64,000 bases of DNA from Heterobilharzia americana (lineage: Eukaryota > Platyhelminthes > Trematoda > Strigeidida > Schistosomatidae). The position numbers were made by a program, and so were the translations under genes. Below the pieces are notes generated by a model, which had not been told where the DNA came from, did not search any database, and saw only the letters and a list, made by a program, of their open reading frames with translations. Location of the stretch: assembly GCA_944470555.2 (NCBI GenBank), contig OX104127.1:90792708-90856707 (forward strand), given 5' to 3'. Positions 55,380 to 64,000 of this stretch are shown here, in pieces. How positions within the stretch are numbered: the stretch's first letter is position 1; the number at the start of each line of letters is the position of its first letter.

Positions 55380-55475
55380 CTTGGTTGTATTGTGTTCTCT
55401 GAGCTGGGTTGTTTAGTCGTGAAACTCTCATCGTCTTTTTGGACAACATCATCAGTACTAACTTCAGTATGAAAT
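55380..55475 (-). repeat. PLE3-type terminal block inside PLE6
   Basis: Matches 10475-10600 and 12133-12243 (CTGAGCTGGGTTGTTTAGTC). The hammerhead-like box is ACTGATGATG here and the GAA box is changed to GAG. It lies between RT and endonuclease parts, which is not its usual place. Confidence 0.75.
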
Positions 55476-55485
55476 ATCTTAGCTC

Positions 55486-55600
55486 TTATCAACACATACT
55501 CATAACTGTGGACATGAATTTGACTGGGGGAAATGTAAAATCCTGAACACAGTCGAGACAAAGAATGCGAGAGAATTTTCAGATGATCAATAAAATACAG
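55486..55600 (+). pseudogene. PLE6 GIY-YIG endonuclease C-terminal piece
   Basis: THTHNCGHEFDWGKCKILN then TVETKNAREF: the 'tgHefdw.n.kil..e.....R' segment of PLE endonucleases, as in PLE3 (NYGHEFNFDNVEIVE). The YIG motif and the final conserved Glu are missing. Confidence 0.7.
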
Positions 55601-55639
55601 TTGTTAGTTTCGATATAAAGCAAATTATTTCCGTCAAAG

Positions 55640-56411
55640 GAACATTTGTGAAGAGCAATGTGACGTCCAATGATAACATTCGCTTAATACATGTGCTGGC
55701 ATCTCCTGTTTAGTGAACAAAGTCGTAGTCAGAGGTACTGTAATTAGTGATCTGATTCTTCACTGGTTGAAGGGTTTTAGCAATCACATGATATAGTGAG
55801 TTGTTCATGGCAGTAATAGGACGAAGAGGAACTACTTTCTTATGAACTCTGGAAGTCAAGGAAGTACTGAACCAGATGGTTTTAGTCGATCAAACGGCTC
55901 TACACTGATGATTGATTCATCTTTCATCTCCTAAAAAAATTCTTGGCACCTTTTGTTTTGTTCGTTCTGTTGCATGTTTGTGAAACTCTTCTTTGGAAAA
56001 TTTACTTCAGTGTCCTAGCATAGATTAGAGTTTATCAACATATTGTTTGCGATTCACAAGAACTATACCAGAGCACTTGTTGAGGTGAATCCCCAACCGT
56101 TCCTTGTTCTTTAAAAGTTCATTTATCCGGTCTTTATGCTCTTTGGACAATATTTTCCTACTATTTGCTTTTGCTTTCAGATAACGAAGGTGGTAGGTTG
56201 ATTTGAATTGCTGAAGACTCTTGTTGAAGGTTGGATTCAGATCGTTTATTTGGTTTATTAAACTTTTAAATAGAACTTTAGTACCAAGCTTAGAGAACAA
56301 CGAAACATGTGCATTGAGTAGAAAAGAAAAGAAGAGACAATTCAGCAAAGACAGTGTAGTCGAAAAAGTAAATTGTTTTCGATGAAACGTCTTTTCTTTC
56401 AATTTAGACAA
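55640..56411 (-). pseudogene. PLE7 N-terminal and early RT fragment, minus strand
   Basis: Open at 56025-56411: FNKSLQQFKSTYHLRYLKAK, KILSKEHKDRINELLKNKER and NKCSGIVLVNRKQYVDKL. This is the PLE region before RT, with the DKGsGvViln..dY motif degraded to NKCSGIVLVN. Downstream on the same strand, in another frame, comes STSLTSRVHKKVVPLRPITA (the 'K.H....RPI.s' motif near 55840), then YHVIAKTLQPVKNQIT. It ends before motif A. It lies tail to tail with PLE6 and belongs to a different PLE lineage (closer to PLE4 by the AKTLQPVKNQ segment). Confidence 0.78.
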
Positions 56412-57829
56412 GTAGAAATATTAGATTCTTAGGGCTTAACGAAAGTACTTGTAACTGGATTACTGATAAAGCTATACTGGAATAGCTGAACATATTTTTC
56501 AGACTTTCGGGAAAACGGGATTGGAAATATGTTTTTTAGGATTTTTCATAGGCCACACGTCTACATCTTCCAAGCTTTTTTTTTCAGAACTATATTTTTT
56601 CAGTCTCTGAAATTTTCTTGTTCATTATCTGACAATTTATATAAGACATGCTACGTTGATTCGAGATATCTACATTTTATCTTATCGATAAAGTTCAGAG
56701 TGAGACGATGGTTTGGATAGATGGGATTATGACGAAGAATTTTCCAGAACGGTCTCAGATATTCACCTTTACTGTAAGCAACTTTTCAAAAGATTAATTT
56801 TAGTATTCACTATGGTAAACTTGACAGAAACTTACTGTTTCTTGACTGTCATATGATCCTTGGTATCTTTTAACCTACGAAATAGTCCCATTAGATAATG
56901 AAGAATTAACAAAGAAAAATTAATCGAAGAATATTTTCATTTCGATGAATTATTTTCAAGATCTGTACTGCTACTCATTGGTTCATCTTTAGCTTTGAGG
57001 TTATCACAACATAGAAGGTGAAACTTAATTTGAGTTGATCAGTGAAAGAGGGAAACAGTTTGTTTTTCTTTCATTGAACATCAAAACACTGAACTGTATT
57101 TTTTCTAAAGTTTTGGTTGTTTTAGCCCATTATTACAGATGTATAAGATATGTTTCATAATACTGAGAAAAATGAAATCACTAGATGACAAAAAGTCGAC
57201 CTTGCCGTTACACTCATTACTTACATCAGGTTCATGGACTGTTAAATACTAATTCAGTCAGATTCTTTTTTTGATCTCAATCAACAGCGCTACTGATAAA
57301 CTACAGCTTCTATATACTACCAAACATTCTGCAATTACGACATCGTTACGGAAGATACAATCTCTCCTAATTGTTTACTGTTGTTCCTTCATAATGAAGA
57401 GATCAATGAATTAATTAACAAAAGAACTGAATTAACAATTTTGACAACAGAAACTGAAATTAATTCAATGCACTAAATTTTGTTGAGAGAAACGTTTCTC
57501 ATAAATGAATATAAAAATGTTGACTGCTTTAATTTAGCTGACTCTATAGCTGCTATCAAAATGAGATGAGAATTGTTAGTAAACATTTTCAGCAATTTTC
57601 GACTACTTATTTAAATCCGCTTAAGGGTAGATTGTCTTACTAAATGACATCAATTAAAAACCTGAGAATGATCGAAGAGCTAACTATTCTTCCTACTCAG
57701 TCTCTGAAACATAGGTAATATAGCGCAGAACATCAGAATCTCACGTAAGTAAGTTCATTCACAATATGATACAATCATATGATACGGTCTGAAAAGACCG
57801 TTTAGGGACATAACGTTCATGGTCAGGCC
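56412..57829. other. AT-rich stretch, nothing recognised
   Basis: No open frame with a named motif. The 63-codon frame at 56529-56720 is low complexity. Confidence 0.5.
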
Positions 57830-57895
57830 ATAGAATGGAAGCTAAGTGGGAAACGATGAGTTGGGCGTCCGAGGAGAGGGTGACATGGAAGAGAT
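57830..57895 (+). mobile_element. RTE fragment R7
   Basis: About 65 bp matching the 3' region of R1: GTCAGGCCA, then GAAACGATGAGTTGGGCGTC and GAGGAGAGGGTGACATGGAA (compare R1 3710-3750). Solitary remnant. Confidence 0.75.
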
Positions 57896-58199
57896 AACGA
57901 TTAGAAGCCTGTTAATCTGCCTTATGTTCAAGTCTTGATCGTCACCGATCAAGAAATAACCAGTTTCAGTCATCCATGGAGCATAAATGAAATATCAGAT
58001 TTCTATTTAAAAGCAAGGAAGTATTCAACTAATTCTCAACTCAACTTTTTATTATAAGCACCATGATATTCATATGAAGAGAAAGTTGCACAATGATAGA
58101 TATCCAAGAACACACGAGTTAATAAACAAACAAACATTCTCCGAATATTTTTACTAATTCACATTCACAATCAGTTAATTCTGCCAACCCAACCTTCTG
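57896..58199. other. AT-rich stretch, nothing recognised
   Basis: No frame or named repeat. Confidence 0.5.
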
Positions 58200-58545
58200 T
58201 CAGTGTTATAAGCTTGGAGTCTGTCAGTAAAAAACTCTGAACCCAAGTATAGTAGCATATTAGATCTATCTATTTGATTTATAACACACAGTGATATAGT
58301 ATTATTTACTTGATGATGTTTCGAGCATAAATTATTGCTCATAATCATATCAATGAGTCACACTACTTTCGACGTTTGATTTTCATAGTCCTGTCACCTC
58401 TTACTATTTGTTTCTGTTGGTAGTAAAGTTTTTATACCTCTGATATAGGTGTTACATCATTTCTGTTACATGTGTTGGGTATTGATTCGATGAACATAGA
58501 TTCAGAAATAAGTCTCTGTCTCCACTTAATTATATTGGACTGACT
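58200..58545 (-). repeat. Repeat family Y, minus-strand copy
   Basis: Shares GATATAGTATTATTTACTTG, TTGCTCATAATCATATCAAT and GGTATTGATTCGATGAACAT with the other Y copies. The CTTGGAGTCTGTCAGTAAAA start also matches the duplicated spacer near 43520. Confidence 0.6.
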
Positions 58546-58679
58546 AAAGTACAGTGTTTTTATCCCGCTATTCTAACTGACCCCGATCAGCTAGTTACAT
58601 CTATGTACTTGACATCACAGTTATTACATGTAATTTGATACATCAGATTATTTTACTTAATTGGTTCTATCGGATTTTT

Positions 58680-58930
58680 TCACTTGAAGTTAGAGGAACA
58701 TTGAAAACCTGGGAGCACTAGATAGCTGTTTCGTTCTAGTAAGAGACTGCTCACTAGTGTGCATCCATAACCCCGCCTCACCAGGGCTCCAGCCCAGGAC
58801 CTTCAGCTTCCATGGTCACCACGGTACCATTGAACAACTGGGTCGGAATCCAATGGTCCATATTTCCTACTTCTGTCACTTTATGACAGCGTAACTTATA
58901 TCCAACGTTACCGTTGAGTGTTTATCCTCA
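58680..58930 (-). repeat. SINE family S1, minus-strand copy
   Basis: tRNA-like head with box B complement GGGCTCCAGCCC near 58783 and box A complement near 58830, plus a hammerhead region. Same order as 25468-25800. Confidence 0.75.
58715..58762 (-). ncRNA. Hammerhead ribozyme relic in S1
   Basis: On the minus strand: stem I CACACTA with TAGTGC, core GTGAGCA (C3 to G, G8 to C), GAAA, and a stem III pair ACAG/CTAT that is partly broken. Decayed. Confidence 0.55.
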
Positions 58931-60434
58931 CGTTCACCCAGTTCGCCCCACCGTTCATATCGCATTTTTGTCATTTACACCATCAGTTCTAGATTTACTT
59001 TTCATTTTCATTTTCAAAGATTCGTTTACAGTTCTTATAATCGTATTTTTTTGCCGTCTGACAGTCATACGCCTTTTTAAGCATAGGTATAACCTATTCA
59101 TCCTTGTAACTGTTTTATAACACACTTCGTGCGTGTGTGCATATGTATGCCTTGAGATAACAATCATATGTAATACTCGGTGCACTTCGAAATATTCGGC
59201 AATGTGAACTGCTCAGCAATCTGCTAATTTGGTCTTGTCAATAATATAGAAAGGAACTAGTCACCAGAGGTTCAACTTGCTTATTTGAGCATAGTCTTAT
59301 TAGCGATAGTTTATTTCGTGAGTTCATGACACTTTTGATTCAGAAAGAAGATTTTTTCACCATGACTGTATGAGAGGAAACTCTTTTCCATTATCACTGT
59401 GTAAGATTATTGTATACAATGCCTAGTGATTTTAATTTATTGGTGAAGATAGTTACTTAACGTGGTCTTTATGTTCCATCGGATTCGATTTACCTGAAAA
59501 TGTCTTTAACCCTTCGCTAGAAATGAAATATCACTGTACAGTGTGATCCCAATATTCACAGCTAATAATGATCCCAATGTTAAAGACACGGAAACCGTAA
59601 GCGTTGAAAAATATCGATTAAATGCAAAGTCATGGCTATCGGACCCTAAAGTGTTTCATTTGTTGATATACAGTCATGAGCACTAATGATGTCAACCTTT
59701 TATTCAATAATGAGAGATACAAAATTGTTCTTATTTAGGCTGTTAGTCATAGTATTTATCATATGAAGATGAACCAACAGATCTATCAGTAGTAAAAATT
59801 TCAAAAAATGTATAAACAATGGGACGGATTCCTAACTGAACATATCCGTGAACATTTTGTTAGCCAACTCCTCTATGAGGTGTGTGTAAAAACGTTTTAT
59901 GTTATGTGCACTGTTAAACATAAAATAAATTTATGTTTTAAAGTCGCCATCATCACATTAAATTTTAGAGTTAGGGCGTATAGAGACAAGTTACAATTCA
60001 CTTTTTTCACTGGGTTCACATTTGCCTATGCGGGCAGTGTGTCTTTATGTAACTGGGGAAAAAAACCTTATCATTTCGTAAACAATGTTCTGTAAACATG
60101 AGGTTTCAATAACATCAGGTTTTCATTTCATCCATACCGTAGGCTGACTCAAAGAAAATAACAAGATTAAACGATAAATCAGCCCCTTATTTATCGCAAA
60201 AATGGTGAGACTTTTGTTGCTCCCTGTACTCAACAGCTAACCAATGTCTGAAAATCTTATAATTTACAACCAATAAACGCAATTGTTACTACTTTTGAAA
60301 CAAATATATCAAAGAGAAACCTTTCATTCAAAACTTCCATGGAAATCTCACCTTAATTTCATATTATTTCATTCATGTGAGTAGTTTTCTATTTATCGAT
60401 TGATTATCAAACTTGTCAGATTTCTTATTGTTAT
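58931..60434. other. AT-rich stretch, nothing recognised
   Basis: The 95-codon frame at 59808-60095 and the frames near 58914-59185 carry no motif I can name. Confidence 0.5.
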
Positions 60435-60590
60435 TTACTTGGTGGTGAATAGCAGAGGAATGTAGGACGCTCAATTCGTTCTATTTGGGACTTGTCAGCT
60501 GGATGTACCTGCATCCTAATGAGTGATATTGTTCCCACTGAGACTTGTACCTCGTACCCATCGATTCAAATGGTTTCGTTTATAACTGAT
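60435..60590 (-). repeat. S2 SINE with hammerhead relic, minus strand
   Basis: On the minus strand: GTACGAGGTACAAGTCTCAG (box B region), AGGTACATCCAGCTGACAAG (first core box with G8 changed to A), CCCAAATAGAACGAATTG and GCGTCCTACATTCC. GAAA is changed to GAAT. Confidence 0.7.
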
Positions 60591-63514
60591 GTTCATTTTG
60601 TGAAATCTTGTTTAATTTCAATTTAATCATGCAAAAATACAATATTTAAAGGTTGATACTGATTAGATTTTTATGACGATATGTATTTACTAAGTTTACT
60701 TTTGATTTCAGCATTCTTATAGTTACTGTTGATGAACTCAAGTCCTAAGGTTATTGTATAGTCCTAAGGCAATGGAGTTAACTTTTGAGGTATAACACTT
60801 AATCTACAAAAGCGGAAATATCATTGAAATTTTTTAATTACACTCATGCTAACAAGTAATTAAATAGTAACTGAATATACGCTAAAAGCACTGCATTGTC
60901 ACAAAATTTAAAACAACTGATCCTTGAAGAAACGGATTTATTCCAATTGCTGAATCGTAGAAATCAAGGTAAAACTTGAATAAATATCATTTGTAGTAAA
61001 TTATCTGCTTAAAGAATATGTTCATAGATTATACGCTTCGATTAATGAAAAAGTAAGCTGATAAAGATCCTGGTGTAACAATAACACTGAAACAAATTTC
61101 CAAGGAAACGTAAAAACGGATTTGTAGAACGTATTCACTTTAAACTGGAGTCATGATCAACATGAAGTATTGTCAATTGAAAGTAAACTTTACAATAACA
61201 GGAATACACTTAATGAAATGGTAACTGGAATATACTTTTAAGATGTAAGATTAGTATCTACACATGAGATACAACTTGAACGATGAAGATGTATTCTAGT
61301 ATATAGCACATTTAAAACTAAACTGTTTACTGTAAACTATATATATATAAAGAAAATCCAGTCATTAACAGAAGAATTATATCGATGAGAAAATAGGAAA
61401 CATGAATCTCAAAAAAGTTCTGTCGTACGCATTATATTATGTTTTAAACTGTTTATTGTCTAAAAGTAATATTGTAATACTATTGAGTGGCTTGAATCGA
61501 AAAGCTTTTGATTAACCGTTTCACTCATTACTGTATGACTGACAAGTTTCAAAATAATGGCCTATTGAACGAAATCATCTTTTGTGTATTGTTAAATTTT
61601 CTGTTCATGAAGTCAGCTGTTTCATTTCTATGTAGTATAAAAGGTCATGAACAGGAAATCCTTTTGTTGATGTAGGTGACTAAAATTGCCAAAATATATG
61701 CGGAAAATAAGCAAAAAACTCTCTGTTAGAGTGTATGAAGTTGTAGGAGCGAAATTGCGTGACCCTTCTTGCAGATAAATTCAATATATGAAAGGTGGTA
61801 AGTATATTTGAGATTAATTGAGTGCAAGGTTAGAGTTGAAAATGAACAGACAGAATCATTTGCTTCAGACAACTAATAACATGCAGAGAAATCATAAAAT
61901 CGAATTCATGAAACTATCAGTTTACACGACAAAGAGAATTTGTTGAAACTGTTAAGAAAGAAACCTACGATAGATATATAGCTTAAAAGTGACATCTCTC
62001 AGCGGCATCACTGACTTAAACTCACAACACGCACCACGAACTACTTATCGCTGCCTCTTTAATAGACATCAACTACATGTATCACAGCTGTAATTTCACT
62101 TGGAGATTATCTGTCTAGACAAAGCATATCATAGATTTATTGATCTCTGTACTGTTTCCGACATATTATGAAAGTAACAGAATAAAGGTAATTGCAGCAG
62201 GAAATCACGATTTCACTTATATTATGTCGAAAATTCATCTCAACTGCTTACAAAATAAATCATATTAAAATGTATGCACTTCAAAAGACTGAACATACTT
62301 CCATCAAGCTGCAAGGACACTATGAAAAGGAGGAACCAGTAGCATGCATGACAAATAATGTAAATAGCTTGAGAAAAGGAAACTGTTAGAAATGAGAGAA
62401 AAAATGACTGTTGTCAGATTATTGGGGGGATATTTTTGAAAGAGTAGAATAAGAAGTGAATAGAAACAATAATTAACTAGGATAAGAAGATTAATATAGC
62501 AGACTGCAAAACTACAAAGGTGTTTCAAATTCACAAAGTTTGTAAACTAAGATGAGTAATCTTCAAATAAATCTCGAACCTACTTTGTAGAATCAAGTTG
62601 TTTGGATTCCTTCCAGAAGTTTAAACGAAAACACACAAACTGTGAATAAACTTTACGGAAGACTACAAACAAACGGTACCCATACAAAGGAATGGTTAAA
62701 AAATTCTGAAACGCTTTTATACAAACTTTTATTTTTTGAGGATAAGTGAATTAGAAATGGAAGATATTTTGTTTGAGTTCATTCACTAAATTCCGAGAAA
62801 ATGTGGCAATAAAATAAACGTTCAAACCTAAATTGAAAGTTTTCATTATCAGAAATTTGATTTGAAACAAGTGGATGAAAAGAAATGACTTTTGATAAAT
62901 GTCGAGTGCCTACCACCATATTATATCATTGAATTTGTAATCAAGAGTTTAATCCAAAGATCACTAAACAGTATTAGGAAATTTAATCAATCCTAATCCT
63001 AAGATTAAGCTTAGTTTTTGGTATACTGTTAACGATCATTTACACCTATATCCATAAAGTTACAATAATTAAGCTAATCATTTGAATAGAGATTTTAAAG
63101 GATAAATGTGAAGGTGGATTATGAGGAATCTAAAGGAACCTATCAGGAAAAAATCAGTTGACAGAAAGCCTATAATTCATTAGAAATTCCCATTACAACT
63201 TAAAAGCCATTTAAGTGAACAAGTAATATTCTTTTCGATAACTTATTCTTCAAGTTCTACAGTTATGTGTTCATATTGAGGAATTATGTGTCAACAATAT
63301 AGAGATTCCGCTCATCAGTTTGCGAAGAATAATATACCGTTGAGGAAGCTAACTGAGAAGAGCCATGTGTGAACGTTCATGATAGAATCAACTGTTACTG
63401 AGACTGAACTCAAGATAATTGATCATCTGAACGATTATACAGCTTAGGTAATGTTATGAGGTGATAGTTTGATTAAACAATGGGAAGGTGTTTCTGACAG
63501 CTGGGTAAAATAAG
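60591..63514. other. AT-rich stretch, nothing recognised
   Basis: Nearly 3 kb without a named repeat or credible frame. The 62192-62389 and 62304-62534 frames overlap in opposite directions and have no motif. Confidence 0.5.
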
Positions 63515-64000
63515 CTAAGAAAGATAATTATAGGAACAACAGCTCGATAGGATGCATGGATGCCATGGTATTACTAGAGGAAAGATTTGCTTCTTTTGAA
63601 CACAGAAGTCGGGTTGTTTGATCCTGATTGCCACTATTAGTGCAGTTTGAAGGATCCTGAGACAGGTCTCTTGGAGAAATTTGATGGAAACCTGGCACAG
63701 AATGGAAAACGACTCATTCATATCTATTTTATGGTCCCTTTCAACCAAGTGTGCTGATATGAAGCACGCAGTGATCTTTACACACCTTTACATAACCAGG
63801 CTGGCAGGTGTTCACAAGCATGGAAGATGAAATTCTTAGATCAGTGGCTGTCGTAACTGTCTCCACAGGAGCAGCAGAATTGATGAACACAACAGGAAGC
63901 GGCCAGTCTAGACAATTCATCTTTCAGTCTCAGCGCCACCATTTGCAGTATGGAGAACGAAATTTGTAATTTGCCGGTATTAAAAGTTCTCTGAATTGAT
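63515..64000 (-). pseudogene. PLE8 GIY-YIG endonuclease, runs off the window
   Basis: Minus strand from the window edge: CVHQFCCSCGDSYDSH near 63895 matches the cysteine-pair segment before YIG ('CvYqf.CsCg.sYiGrT') with YIG changed to YDS. HACEHLPAWL near 63810 matches the EHLP.WL segment. The frame 63515-63748 then reads ERDHKIDMNESFSIL, followed by AIRIKQPDFCVQKKQIFPLV, the family end 'R..EAlaI...qPdLCvQK'. Several frames are needed to read it. Most of the element (the RT) is beyond the right edge. Confidence 0.75.

Larger units (their letters stand above)
54150..55600 (+). mobile_element. Penelope-like element PLE6, plus strand
   Basis: Same lineage as PLE3: a 'GRPKIRNPNISLQPT' start, the LPFLNVLI..RKPTH segment, then an endonuclease end (GHEFDWGKCKILNTVE). 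A terminal-type block (55380-55475) lies between RT and endonuclease, so the copy is rearranged. A poly-C run sits in the gap where motifs A to C should be. Confidence 0.82.

Overview
The window looks like nuclear DNA of a schistosome (blood fluke). It is AT-rich, has no bacterial gene organisation, and carries RTE-clade retrotransposons, many Penelope-like elements (PLEs), and tRNA-like SINEs with hammerhead ribozyme cores of the kind known from the schistosome Sm-alpha repeat. Genus-level assignment is recalled knowledge; no species marker is present. I found no intact host protein-coding gene, rRNA or true tRNA gene. Almost everything that can be named is decayed mobile DNA.

Layout. 566-3950: a nearly full-length RTE copy (R1) with a 12-bp target site duplication and a TAA tail. 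5222-8269: PLE debris, including a composite with two 365-bp inverted arms around PLE RT, an RTE piece and a PLE GIY-YIG endonuclease piece. 9108-12350: a minus-strand RTE fragment (R3) swollen by a (CAGC)n array and split by a minus-strand PLE (PLE3). 13203-20600: RTE fragment R4, a 2-kb spacer, and RTE copy R5, which itself holds a 353-bp PLE insertion. 20601-32095: mostly AT-rich DNA with SINEs and no gene. 32096-36110: PLE4 and PLE5, each showing a typical PLE terminal arrangement. 36700-37332: a broken non-transposon-like reading frame with cysteine pairs. 38413-51421: a 1.39-kb inverted pair (A/A') enclosing the mirror image of 13906-20183. 48060-48960: an array of short inverted units. 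52870-56411: three more PLE fragments. 57830-63514: sparse SINE and RTE relics. 63515-64000: a PLE fragment running off the window.

The elements do not form a pathway. RTE copies would move by target-primed reverse transcription (APE endonuclease plus RT) and PLEs by an RT plus GIY-YIG endonuclease; every copy here has stops or frameshifts, so none looks autonomous. The SINEs would have depended on such machinery. The best leads are the hammerhead cores in two SINE types, the PLE terminal repeats, the two nested inverted duplications whose arms differ in divergence along their length, and the cysteine-pair pseudogene.

Boundaries of repeats were set by eye and are approximate unless a duplication or inverted repeat fixes them. 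Divergence statements are visual estimates.
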